Source: Micavibrio sp. UBA2638 (GTDB lineage: Bacteria > Pseudomonadota > Alphaproteobacteria > Micavibrionales > Micavibrionaceae). From it: a stretch of DNA of 64,000 nucleotides. Of the stretch, positions 53,658 through 62,467 are shown piece after piece. The notes beneath the pieces were generated by a model. That model saw nothing but the letters and a program-made list of their open reading frames with translations. It was not told where the DNA came from and searched no databases. Numbering within the stretch: the stretch's first letter is position 1; the number at the start of each line of letters is the position of its first letter. The stretch is taken from the NCBI GenBank assembly GCA_002359735.1, contig DENS01000002.1:198666-262665 (forward strand). The letters run 5' to 3'. The position numbers and the translations under genes were made by a program.

Positions 53658-55337
53658 ATGACCGGCACGCGTGCGTTATTATCCTTACTCAGCGTTACGG
53701 TTTTGGCCGTGACCTGTCTGGCTTTCCCGGTTCAGGCAGAGGACGAGCAAGAAACCGCCGAAAAACGCCCTGCTGTATTGGAGGTCAACCAACGCCGCAT
53801 CGAATCGCTTGGCCTTTACGATAACCCGGGTGACGGCAGTTTGGGCCGCGATTTATGGGACAACACCAGACGATCATTCTTAATGGAATTTATCCCCAGA
53901 ATTCCGGCCCCCAGCAAAGAATCATTTGTGCATCAGCGCATGGTCATGGGGCTGTTATTAAGCGAAGCCAATGCCTCCCTCATCGAAAACGACATCGATT
54001 TTGAACCCGGAAAAGACCTGTTGACGTTGCGGTTGAAGCGTTTGAACAAACTGGGTGCTTATAAACAATCCTTCCAACTCTATTCAAAATTGAATCAGGA
54101 GCCCTATCACCCCGAATTGGCCAAAGCCGGCATAACGGCCATGCTTTATAATGCGGAACGGTCATTGGCCTGTCTGGAATATAAAACAGTGGAAGACCGC
54201 GATTTCCCCGAAGAATTCTGGTCTGATTTAAAGCTCTATTGTAATTACGCCTTAAGTGAGGGCACCGACAAGGAGGCGCGCTCAGCCTTACGCGAATCAT
54301 CACTCAAGACCTTAAAAAACATCGCGGCCAATAACGGGTATAAAGTGAACTATACCCCCGCAAAATTCAAAAAATTAAAAGACCTTGAGCGCGCCATACT
54401 GGTGGCCGAAGATCGCGTCAACTGGCCAGAGATCAACAAAAAATTCGTGTCATCCCTGCCCGCCAATCATCTGGGCATTCTGGTTGCCAAGCCTGAACTA
54501 GAAAATTCCAGGCGCTTTCAGGTATTAGCAGCGGCCGCAAATATCGGCTTGGCCGGAAATGCAATGCTCAAGACCTTCTATACCCGTGTCTATGACGAGG
54601 AGCTGCGGCAGCTCGAATCACCGGAAAACCTTGGCTGGAAAGACATCGTTCTCGCCTATCAACGCACCGCAGATACCCGTAAAGACACAGAAAAATGGGA
54701 CTATATGCAAACTGCACTTGCGAAACTGGCGCAATACGGCGCCGGCCCGTTGATTCCATTCGGACAATTCCTGCAAACCATGGATCCGAAAGACCAAAAC
54801 GACTCGGTGATTAAACAGGCATTAAAAGTGATCGAATCATCCGGGGAAAATATCCCCGGAAAGTGGGTTCGTCATTATACACAAAAGAACCCGGATAATA
54901 ATTTCGACCATAAACTTTTGCTAATATGCCAGATTATGTCCAGAGCGAACGAAGAAGAAATCCTGCAAAACACTGATTTAAAAGATTATTTTGAAAAACT
55001 GGAAAAACGCACACGCACACAATATTTTAATATTATAGAAAATGTTGACAAGCGCCACAAAGATATACATAATGCGGACGCTATATATGTTAATGTTTCT
55101 GACTTGACTTTTACTGAGCGTTATGTAATGCCTATGCCACGTGTGTGGAACCAGCTAGTAAATTCAAGCCAGGATAAACGGATTGGAGAAACGGTTCTGC
55201 TAAGTACCGTGATATTGAACCAGCAAACACTAAAGGATATGTATCCTGGTGTGGCCGGTGACATATTACAAAGTCTAAATACTGTGGGTTTAACTAGTGC
55301 ATCTAAAGCCTTGGCTCTTGAGTCAGTTTTGGATTAA
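53658..55337 (+). CDS. Large exported protein of unknown function upstream of xerD
   Basis: A 559-residue protein with a signal peptide cleaved near VQA (residue 27). The mature chain is predominantly helical with repeat-like segments that read SLGLYDN, DLWDNTRRSFL and HPELAKAGITAML. Sequence character and position between aroK and xerD resemble an alphaproteobacterial family sometimes labelled antifreeze glycopeptide polyprotein, a misleading name; I do not claim that function. The final 90 codons switch to T- and A-ending codon usage, shared with the start of xerD. Periplasmic location is likely. Confidence 0.78.
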   Translation: MTGTRALLSLLSVTVLAVTCLAFPVQAEDEQETAEKRPAVLEVNQRRIESLGLYDNPGDGSLGRDLWDNTRRSFLMEFIPRIPAPSKESFVHQRMVMGLLLSEANASLIENDIDFEPGKDLLTLRLKRLNKLGAYKQSFQLYSKLNQEPYHPELAKAGITAMLYNAERSLACLEYKTVEDRDFPEEFWSDLKLYCNYALSEGTDKEARSALRESSLKTLKNIAANNGYKVNYTPAKFKKLKDLERAILVAEDRVNWPEINKKFVSSLPANHLGILVAKPELENSRRFQVLAAAANIGLAGNAMLKTFYTRVYDEELRQLESPENLGWKDIVLAYQRTADTRKDTEKWDYMQTALAKLAQYGAGPLIPFGQFLQTMDPKDQNDSVIKQALKVIESSGENIPGKWVRHYTQKNPDNNFDHKLLLICQIMSRANEEEILQNTDLKDYFEKLEKRTRTQYFNIIENVDKRHKDIHNADAIYVNVSDLTFTERYVMPMPRVWNQLVNSSQDKRIGETVLLSTVILNQQTLKDMYPGVAGDILQSLNTVGLTSASKALALESVLD

Positions 55338-55358
55338 ACAATAAATAAGGAGAAAAAC

Positions 55359-56351
55359 ATGGCTCGTCCAGGTCGTCCAGCAATGCCAAAACCGGATTTA
55401 CATCCGTTGGTGGATTCATTTTTAGAAATGCTTACAACAGAGCGCGGTGCCGCAATGAATACCCGTCATGCCTATTGGCGTGATCTTGCGGATGTTTCAT
55501 TGTATCTCCGTAATGAAAAAAATGTTGAAATTGATAAGGCCAACACAGATCAATTGAAGGCCTATTTAAAGGATCTTAGTGACAAAACGCACAACAAGGG
55601 TACAAACAATTCAAAGATTGCCGTTCGTACGGTTGCCCGCCGCCTGTCTGCCCTGCGTCAATTCTATCGTTTTGTCGTATCAGAAGGCGTTCGGGAAGAT
55701 GACCCAACATCCACGATTGAAAGCCCGAAACAAACACGCACCTTGCCAAAAACGCTGAGCGAAGATGAAGTCACACAGCTGATTAAAACAGCCGGCATCC
55801 CCGGTACGGGCGAAAGCATTCGTCTGGTGTGTTTGCTGGAAATGCTTTATGCAACCGGCTTGCGCGTTTCAGAACTGGTTGGTCTTCCCCTGTCCTCAAT
55901 CGGTGAAGACAATCAATTCCTGATGGTTACCGGTAAAGCCGGTCGCGACCGCATGGTCCCATTAACCGATGCCGCACAGGACGCCATCCAGAATTACCTG
56001 AATATCCGCAAGCAGTTTATCGGCGGCGAAAACCCCGACAACCAGCAACAATGGCTGTTCCCATCCAGAACATCCATCAGCGGCCACCTGACACGCCAGC
56101 GCTTTGCACAGCTTCTAAAAGATCTTGCACGCGCAGCAGAGGTTGAAGAAAGCCGTGTATCACCGCATATTCTGCGTCACGCCTTTGCAACACACTTGCT
56201 TAGCCGCGGTGCCGATTTGCGCAGCGTACAGAAAATGCTGGGTCATGCTGATATTGCGACAACGCAGATCTACACACACATGGTTGGTGAAGATTTGAAA
56301 AATACAGTTGATGAAAAGCATCCGCTATCGAAAAAAGCGGCTGGTAAGTAA
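55359..56351 (+). CDS. xerD: Tyrosine recombinase XerD
   Basis: Site-specific recombinase that, with XerC, resolves chromosome dimers at dif. The 330-residue protein has the core-binding N-domain and catalytic residues Arg169, Lys193, His270, Arg273, His296 and nucleophile Tyr305, all in standard motifs (ATGLRVSEL, HILRHAFATH, LGHADI). An N-terminal extension of about 10 residues precedes the core. XerD rather than XerC is preferred because it is beside accA and aroK, as in other alphaproteobacteria. A GGAG site precedes the ATG. Confidence 0.93.
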   Translation: MARPGRPAMPKPDLHPLVDSFLEMLTTERGAAMNTRHAYWRDLADVSLYLRNEKNVEIDKANTDQLKAYLKDLSDKTHNKGTNNSKIAVRTVARRLSALRQFYRFVVSEGVREDDPTSTIESPKQTRTLPKTLSEDEVTQLIKTAGIPGTGESIRLVCLLEMLYATGLRVSELVGLPLSSIGEDNQFLMVTGKAGRDRMVPLTDAAQDAIQNYLNIRKQFIGGENPDNQQQWLFPSRTSISGHLTRQRFAQLLKDLARAAEVEESRVSPHILRHAFATHLLSRGADLRSVQKMLGHADIATTQIYTHMVGEDLKNTVDEKHPLSKKAAGK

Positions 56352-56373
56352 TCCCTCCTTAAATTTATGCACA

Positions 56374-56410
56374 CAGGCAGATTGATTCATTGAAATCATC
56401 TGCCTGTTTT
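56374..56410 (+). terminator. Rho-independent terminator after xerD
   Basis: Stem CAGGCAGAT paired with ATCTGCCTG, a loop that contains a further short pairing, and a TTTT run. It lies about 25 bp after the xerD stop and before accA, so accA should have its own promoter. Confidence 0.82.
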
Positions 56411-56443
56411 GCTATCAAGTCCTTCACGCAATTAAGAACATAA

Positions 56444-57397
56444 ATGAAAATGAGCCAATTAGATTTTGAAAAACCAATACTGGAATTAGAGGGAAAAATT
56501 GCCGAACTGCGCAATGTTAGCGGCGAAAACGGTGTCCATATTGCCGAAGAAATCAGCCGTATGGAGGAAAAATCTTCCCGCCTTCTGAAACAGGCCTATG
56601 GTAAGTTAACGCCCGCACAAAAGGTGCAGGTTGCGCGCCATCAAAATCGCCCGCATTGTTCTGATTACATTAAGGCACTGATACAGGATTTCACCCCGCT
56701 GGCCGGTGATCGTAACTTTGCCGAAGACCACGCCCTGATTGCGGGGCTTGGTCGTTTTGGCGGTCAATCCTGCATTATTATGGGGCACGAAAAAGGATCG
56801 GATACAGAAAGCCGCATCAAGCATAATTTCGGCATGGTGCGCCCCGAAGGCTATCGCAAGGCACAGCGCTTGATGAAAATGGCCACACAGTTCCAGATTC
56901 CCGTTATAACCTTCATCGACACCGCCGGAGCCTATCCGGGTAAGGGCGCCGAAGAACGCGGCCAAAGCGAGGCCATTGCAAAATCAATAGAATCATGTCT
57001 GCGCACGGAAGTTCCCATTATTTCCATCGTCATTGGCGAAGGCGGATCAGGCGGCGCGATTGCCATTGCGGTGGCCGATAAAATTTACATGCTGGAACAT
57101 TCCATTTATTCGGTCATTTCGCCCGAGGGGTGCGCTTCCATATTATGGCGCAGCGGCGAACAAGCAAAAGAAGCCGCAAATGCCCTAAAGTTAACTGCAC
57201 AAGACCTATATAGCATGAAGCTCATCGATGGTATCATTAACGAACCTCTGGGCGGCGCCCATCGCCACAAGGAAGAAACAATTAAAAACGTGAAAGACAC
57301 AATTGATGGGGCCTTGCAGGATTTATTGCCATGGGATGCAAAATCATTAATTCGGACAAGACGGGAAAAGTTTCTAGCCTTTGGCAGAAACCTGTAA
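56444..57397 (+). CDS. accA: Acetyl-CoA carboxylase carboxyltransferase subunit alpha
   Basis: Alpha subunit of the carboxyltransferase that forms malonyl-CoA for fatty-acid synthesis. The motifs GRFGGQSCIIMGHEKG, FIDTAGAYPG, and GEGGSGGAIAI are diagnostic. The length of 317 aa matches the family. The ATG at 56444 is used; an ATG two codons later is equally plausible. It is a monocistronic unit bounded by terminators on both sides. Confidence 0.96.
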   Translation: MKMSQLDFEKPILELEGKIAELRNVSGENGVHIAEEISRMEEKSSRLLKQAYGKLTPAQKVQVARHQNRPHCSDYIKALIQDFTPLAGDRNFAEDHALIAGLGRFGGQSCIIMGHEKGSDTESRIKHNFGMVRPEGYRKAQRLMKMATQFQIPVITFIDTAGAYPGKGAEERGQSEAIAKSIESCLRTEVPIISIVIGEGGSGGAIAIAVADKIYMLEHSIYSVISPEGCASILWRSGEQAKEAANALKLTAQDLYSMKLIDGIINEPLGGAHRHKEETIKNVKDTIDGALQDLLPWDAKSLIRTRREKFLAFGRNL

Positions 57398-57426
57398 AAC
57401 AGAACACCCATGACCGGAATATAAGC

Positions 57427-57455
57427 AAAGAGCGCCCGCATATGGCGCTCTTTTT
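57427..57455 (+). terminator. Rho-independent terminator after accA
   Basis: A 10-bp perfect stem (AAAGAGCGCC with GGCGCTCTTT) with a 7-nt loop, followed by further T residues, about 30 bp after the accA stop. Confidence 0.9.
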
Positions 57456-57513
57456 GTACCGAAATGAATGAATAACGCGGCACAATAACGCAGCGTCATG
57501 ACATTTATCTGAG

Positions 57514-57915
57514 TTAATTCGACATTACGCGGCGTTCATCGGCATCCGTGATCGGCCTGTTTGTCCGAAAAAAGACCGGCGCATCATTTACGGTTATGCG
57601 GGCCCGCGCTTTCATGCTTTCAAAATCTCCATGCCCGGCCCTTGCATGCCCCTCCTCTGTTGAAGAGGCTTTAAAATAAAGCATGATAAAAACACGTATT
57701 GCAGCGGTTAAAGAGGTATTGTCACGCTTACGAAGACTAATCAAAGAACAAAGTTCATGAATGGAGCAGCCCTCCCGCTTCGCGATTGATTTCATAGCCA
57801 TCCACATCTCAGGCTCCAGCCGCACCGATGTCCGCCGCCCTAGAATTGTAATATTACGGCTAACCAGCGAGCTTTTGGCCGCCATGCATTCATCGGCAAA
57901 TAACTTCTCAACCAT
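57514..57915 (-). CDS. Ribbon-helix-helix (RHH_4) domain protein
   Basis: A 133-residue protein with an RHH_4-type DNA-binding domain. The strand RRTSVRLEPEMW (residues 27-38), followed by two helices, fits the pattern, and SLTAAIRVFIMLYF closes the fold. The remainder is charged and contains a C-terminal DADERRV tail. A GGGGA site precedes the ATG. RHH_4 proteins are common in alphaproteobacteria, with regulatory targets mostly unknown. It lies on the minus strand, upstream of the accA terminator region and next to bolA. Confidence 0.82.
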   Translation of the reverse strand: MVEKLFADECMAAKSSLVSRNITILGRRTSVRLEPEMWMAMKSIAKREGCSIHELCSLISLRKRDNTSLTAAIRVFIMLYFKASSTEEGHARAGHGDFESMKARARITVNDAPVFFRTNRPITDADERRVMSN

Positions 57916-58025
57916 ATCGTCCCCATATAAAAATTTATTAAATATACTTACGGCTAGTATAGGGAGCTTTACTGGAATTGCAACGCTTTTCTATCTCTGG
58001 TTGCATTTCTATTTTGGAAATACCC

Positions 58026-58280
58026 TTAAATTACGTTTATAGAAAGGGCATGAATATGATTTTTCATTTCATAATCAAGACACTGGTTAATCTCTCTATG
58101 CGTTTGTAGACGGCTTTTGCCTTGGAAGGTGTCAGAGGAAATTGTAATTTTAAAATGGCTTTCGCCGCTGCCATCATCGCCGGCATGCCCGATATGCTTA
58201 TGACTTTCATTGTCAACTATAAGGAGATCAGGTTTAAACTGCGCCTCTAATTTTTCCTTGATAATTTGCTCTAAACCCAT
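58026..58280 (-). CDS. BolA family protein
   Basis: An 84-residue BolA-type protein. Sequence features are the helix ending in KLEAQFKPDLLIVDNESHKH, a conserved His in HIGHAGDDGSGESHFKI, and the loop with THREINQCLDYEMKNHIHALSI. BolA proteins pair with monothiol glutaredoxins and take part in Fe-S traffic and stress response. An AGAGGAA site with short spacing precedes the ATG. It is divergent from the J protein gene, as in other alphaproteobacteria with the cobST cluster. Confidence 0.9.
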   Translation of the reverse strand: MGLEQIIKEKLEAQFKPDLLIVDNESHKHIGHAGDDGSGESHFKITISSDTFQGKSRLQTHREINQCLDYEMKNHIHALSINVI

Positions 58281-58359
58281 AGATTCCTCTGTATTCTATT
58301 CCAAATTTTACCATATTCCGCTAAAATGGAAGGGACGAAACAACAGGTTATACGGGAAT

Positions 58360-58983
58360 ATGCCGCGCATCAAACTAAAACCGAATTCGGCCGAATATGA
58401 GGACAACGCACCAAGATGCAAAGAAAAGCAGTGCGAAATGCCCGGCTGCGACCTTAAGGGCGAATACAAGGCCCCTAAACACCGCGGCCTCAATGACTAT
58501 CATTATTTCTGCCTGGATCACGTACGCGAATATAACAAGGCATGGAACTTCTTCTCGGGCATGAGCGACAACGAAGTGCAGGACCATATGCATAAAAGCC
58601 TGTATGGATTCCGCCCCACATGGAAATACGGCGTTAACGGCGATGCCACAGATGCCTTGCGCGATAAAATCTGGCAAACATATCACTTCACCGATGAGCC
58701 GCCCCCAAGGAATGAAGACAAAAACCGCCGCGGGCCAGAGGGTGGCCACGCATCCGGCTTTGAAGCCCACAGCCCGGAATTTCAGGCCCTTGCCATTATG
58801 GGGCTTGTTCCGCCGGTTAATTTAAAACAAATCAAAAACCGCTATAAAGAGCTTGCAAAAAAACATCACCCGGATCTGAATAAAGGGTGCAATAAATCAG
58901 AAGAACTTCTCAAACAGATCAATATGGCGTATACCATATTAAAAGTCGCCTTCGAAAAATACGAAGACTTACCGGCTCAATAA
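58360..58983 (+). CDS. J-domain protein with N-terminal zinc-binding cysteines
   Basis: A 207-residue protein of the alphaproteobacterial DnaJ-like family next to cobS. The N-terminus has a Cys cluster (Cys20, Cys25, Cys30, and Cys51 with His54) that may bind zinc. The J domain is at the C-terminal end, about residues 142-200, with the essential HPD at 170-172 and flanking helices. The start at 58360 is chosen by conservation of MPRIKLKPN; a longer ORF start is not supported. It likely targets Hsp70 to a client connected with its neighbours, which is inference. Confidence 0.87.
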   Translation: MPRIKLKPNSAEYEDNAPRCKEKQCEMPGCDLKGEYKAPKHRGLNDYHYFCLDHVREYNKAWNFFSGMSDNEVQDHMHKSLYGFRPTWKYGVNGDATDALRDKIWQTYHFTDEPPPRNEDKNRRGPEGGHASGFEAHSPEFQALAIMGLVPPVNLKQIKNRYKELAKKHHPDLNKGCNKSEELLKQINMAYTILKVAFEKYEDLPAQ

Positions 58984-59007
58984 CATCAGACTATCAGAGA
59001 TTGAATA

Positions 59008-60075
59008 ATGCCCAGCAACGAAGTCAGCGAATTGGATAAAGAAAAAGAATCCGGAGGGATGTCCTTTGACATCACCCATATCAAGGCCAAAGAAGGAAAA
59101 TACACCACCATTCCCGACAAAAAATACAATGTGCGGGACACATTTGGCATTGATGTCGATTGGGAAGTTCCGGGTTTCAGTGAAGACAGCGCCAATGTCC
59201 CCGATATTGACAGCACCTATCAATTTGACCATGACACGACCCTGGCCATTTTGGCCGGTTTTGCGCATAATCGCCGCGTGATGGTCCAGGGCTTTCACGG
59301 TACAGGTAAATCCACCCATATTGAACAGATTGCCGCCCGCCTGAACTGGCCTTGTGTGCGCATCAATCTGGACTCGCATGTATCGCGGGTTGATCTGGTG
59401 GGTAAAGACCAGATTGTCTTAAAGGAAGGTAAGCAAATCACGGAATGGAAGGAAGGTCTTCTGCCGTGGTCATTGCAAAATCCGGTTGCGTTGGTGTTTG
59501 ATGAATATGACGCCGGTCGCCCTGATGTCATGTTTGTTATACAAAGGGTGTTAGAGGCCGAAGGAAAATTGACATTGCTTGATCAAAATAAAATCATTCG
59601 TCCCCACCCGGCCTTTCGTTTATTTGCCACGTCCAATACAGTGGGCCTTGGCGATACAACCGGTTTATATCACGGCACGCATCAAATTAATCAGGGCCAG
59701 ATGGACCGCTGGAATATTGTGACCACCTTGAATTATTTACCGCATGATGACGAGGTCAATATCATGCTGGCCAAATTCCCGGATATGAAGAAGACACCGG
59801 GGGGCGAAGATGACATTGATAAAATGGTTCGCCTGGCCGACATGACACGCGAAGGATTTATTAACGGCGATCTTTCAACGCTCATGAGCCCGCGTACAGT
59901 CCTTAGCTGGATAGAAAACACGGCCATATTTGATGGAAACCGCGAGCTGGCTTTCCAGCTATCGTTCTTGAATAAATGCGATGAAACGGAACGCCCGATC
60001 ATTGCCGAATACTACCAGCGCTGCTTTGGCATTGATTTGCCGCAAAGCGCCATTCGCAATGTCGTGACCAGTTAA
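59008..60075 (+). CDS. cobS: Aerobic cobaltochelatase subunit CobS
   Basis: AAA+ ATPase subunit of the CobNST cobalt chelatase of aerobic cobalamin synthesis. Walker A GFHGTGKST is at residues 95-103, followed by INLDSHVSRVDLVG and the Walker B-like ALVFDEYDAGRPDV. The length of 355 aa is near the usual 330. It follows the J protein by 24 bp, and CobT follows 60 bp later. CobN is not in the window. Confidence 0.95.
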   Translation: MPSNEVSELDKEKESGGMSFDITHIKAKEGKYTTIPDKKYNVRDTFGIDVDWEVPGFSEDSANVPDIDSTYQFDHDTTLAILAGFAHNRRVMVQGFHGTGKSTHIEQIAARLNWPCVRINLDSHVSRVDLVGKDQIVLKEGKQITEWKEGLLPWSLQNPVALVFDEYDAGRPDVMFVIQRVLEAEGKLTLLDQNKIIRPHPAFRLFATSNTVGLGDTTGLYHGTHQINQGQMDRWNIVTTLNYLPHDDEVNIMLAKFPDMKKTPGGEDDIDKMVRLADMTREGFINGDLSTLMSPRTVLSWIENTAIFDGNRELAFQLSFLNKCDETERPIIAEYYQRCFGIDLPQSAIRNVVTS

Positions 60076-60135
60076 CAAACAAGGGCCTAAAGCGCATCAG
60101 ACCTTTTTAAAAACAATCAAAGCGCGAAGATAAAC

Positions 60136-61983
60136 ATGAGCCAAGCCTTTGAAGAATTCAAAACCATTACCTCTGCCGTCTTGCGCACTATAGCCGGCAA
60201 TAAGGAAATTGAACCCACCTATAGCGTGGGGGAAGCCCCCATTGGCACCGTTGGTTCGCTGACCAATCCACGCCTGCCGCTGCCGGAACATTCAATGAGC
60301 CCGGAATCGGTACGGCTGGTCAGGGGGTGTGCCGATGCCAATGCCTTAAAGATTGCCTATCATAATCAAAATCTGCATTCCTCCGAGGCCCCGCAAGACA
60401 GCCGCGCCAAAGCGGCCTTCGAAGCACTGGAGCAAGCCCGGTGCGAGGCGCTGGGGATGAATGCCATGCGCGGGGTTGCGCAAAATCTTGGCGCTGTCAT
60501 GGCAGAAAAATGCCGCCGCAAAGGATACGGTGAAGCCGCCGAACGGGAACAAATCCCCCTGCCCGATGCCCTGCACATTTTGGCGCGTCAGGCCATCACG
60601 GCACAACCGCCAAGCCCGGCCGAGCAACATGTCATGGATTTATGGCAGCCCTTTCTGGCTGATAAATTGGGCAGCGATGGGCTCGGCAGCTTAAAAAACG
60701 CCCTGCATGACCAGTCACAATTTGCAAAAATTGCGCGGGCCCTTATTCGCGATCTGGATATGCCGGCCCCGGAGCAGGACGCAGAGATTGACCAACCCAA
60801 CCGTGATAAAGACGGCGGCAATGAACCCGATGACAACCCGGAACCAGAGGACAAAAACGACGAAGCCGGACAGCAGCAAGATCAGCAAGACCAAGCCCTG
60901 CAAAACAGCGCAGACGAGGAAATGAACGACGGATCCGATGAATTTGACGCCGGATACGACGAAATTCTGGATGATATGCTGGCCGACGATATGCAAAGCG
61001 GGGAGACACCGGCCGAGAACATGCCCTTCAGACCAGAAAGCCTGATCCACGGACCCGAAGGGCAATACCGTATATATACAACAGAATTTGATGAAGAAAT
61101 CAGCGCGGCAGAGCTGGCCGACCCGGATGAAATTCGCCGCTTACGGGAATTGCTGGATAAACAACTATCGCACCATCAGGCCATTATTACCAAGCTGGCC
61201 AATCGCCTGCAGCGTAAATTAATGGCGCGGCAAATGCGCACATGGCAATTCGATATGGAGGAAGGTATACTGGACACAGCGCGAATCGCCAGAATTATCG
61301 CCAACCCCAATGTTCCCCTGACCTATAAGGCAGAAAAAGACATGCCCTTCCGTGATACGGTGGTCAGCATTCTGATCGACAATTCCGGTTCGATGCGCGG
61401 GCGCCCCATTGCCATTGCCGCGATGACCACCGATATTATCGCCAAAACGCTGGAACGTTGCGGCGTAAAGGTGGAGATACTGGGCTTTACAACACGGGCC
61501 TGGAAAGGCGGAAGCGCCCGCGAGTTATGGATGCAAAACGGCCGCCCGGATATGCCGGGGCGCCTGAATGATATTCGTCACATTATATATAAAGGCGCGG
61601 ATGAACCATGGCGGCGCACCCATAAAAATCTTGGCCTGATGCTAAAAGAAGGTCTGTTGAAAGAAAATATCGATGGTGAAGCCCTCGTCTGGGCTTATAA
61701 TCGGCTGGCCGCCCGCGGCGAGGCCCGCAAGATAATGATTGTCATTTCTGACGGCGCCCCAGTGGATGATTCAACCCTGTCCGTTAATCCGTCCAATATC
61801 CTTGAGCAGGATTTACGCAATGTTATCAATTGGATAGAAAACAAAACCAAAATAGAATTAACCGCCATTGGCATTGGCCACGATGTCACACGTTATTACA
61901 ACAAAGCCCTGACCATTGCCGATGCAGACGCTTTGGCGCAGGCTTTGGTTGGGCAACTTGCGGATTTGTTTGAAGAAAATTAA
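60136..61983 (+). CDS. cobT: Aerobic cobaltochelatase subunit CobT
   Basis: Second accessory subunit of the CobNST chelatase, forming a ring with CobS. An N-terminal helical domain covers residues 1-210, a strongly acidic Asp/Glu/Gln linker 215-295, and a C-terminal von Willebrand factor A domain with MIDAS motif DNSGSM at 415-420 and later ISDGAPVDD. The length of 615 aa is typical. It is in the bolA-J-cobS-cobT order. An imperfect hairpin follows the stop, with no T-run. Confidence 0.95.
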   Translation: MSQAFEEFKTITSAVLRTIAGNKEIEPTYSVGEAPIGTVGSLTNPRLPLPEHSMSPESVRLVRGCADANALKIAYHNQNLHSSEAPQDSRAKAAFEALEQARCEALGMNAMRGVAQNLGAVMAEKCRRKGYGEAAEREQIPLPDALHILARQAITAQPPSPAEQHVMDLWQPFLADKLGSDGLGSLKNALHDQSQFAKIARALIRDLDMPAPEQDAEIDQPNRDKDGGNEPDDNPEPEDKNDEAGQQQDQQDQALQNSADEEMNDGSDEFDAGYDEILDDMLADDMQSGETPAENMPFRPESLIHGPEGQYRIYTTEFDEEISAAELADPDEIRRLRELLDKQLSHHQAIITKLANRLQRKLMARQMRTWQFDMEEGILDTARIARIIANPNVPLTYKAEKDMPFRDTVVSILIDNSGSMRGRPIAIAAMTTDIIAKTLERCGVKVEILGFTTRAWKGGSARELWMQNGRPDMPGRLNDIRHIIYKGADEPWRRTHKNLGLMLKEGLLKENIDGEALVWAYNRLAARGEARKIMIVISDGAPVDDSTLSVNPSNILEQDLRNVINWIENKTKIELTAIGIGHDVTRYYNKALTIADADALAQALVGQLADLFEEN

Positions 61984-62044
61984 CATTTTGCCTATAAGAT
62001 AGGGGCAAATGATAAAAAAAATTGGCCGATTATAGAGGAAAAAC

Positions 62045-62467
62045 ATGCACACACCATCGCTAGACGATAGCGCCGCGCTGCATATCAGCAGGCTGGATAC
62101 TGATGACGGTGACCTGAATATCAACATGACGGCAACGCCGGAGATTTGGCGCGGAATACTGGATATCCTTAAAAGCTATGCTGCGTTTGGGCAGGAACTA
62201 CGGTCCTACACCGCAATATCACCACAGCAGGCACAATATTGCACCGCTTTGTTGCAAACGCTTATTGATCACGACCGCCGCAGCCTGATTATACCGGCAT
62301 CCGATTTTAACGCGCTGTCCGCCCTTGTTTGCGCGTATCAGGATTTTGATTTAGGCCATGACCGCCCTTCACCAGCGCTTTCCCCTGAAACATACGCGCA
62401 TCTGGCAACCCAATGTGAACAGGCCGCCCGTGATGTCAGACACAATGCGCAAGGGAGGCAGACATGA
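62045..62467 (+). CDS. Hypothetical protein downstream of cobT
   Basis: A 140-residue protein, not recognised. No signal or membrane segment. It is rich in small helices; a few histidines and cysteines are scattered. It starts 61 bp after cobT and its stop overlaps the next gene by 4 bp (ATGA), so the two are translationally coupled. The middle segment with FGQELRSYTAISPQQAQYCTALLQ is helical. Function unknown. Confidence 0.68.
   Translation: MHTPSLDDSAALHISRLDTDDGDLNINMTATPEIWRGILDILKSYAAFGQELRSYTAISPQQAQYCTALLQTLIDHDRRSLIIPASDFNALSALVCAYQDFDLGHDRPSPALSPETYAHLATQCEQAARDVRHNAQGRQT

Noticed and set aside
55359..56351. Tyrosine recombinase as a mobile-element integrase
   Set aside because: It has standard XerD motifs and a housekeeping setting between an aro cluster and accA; no att sites or cargo are seen.
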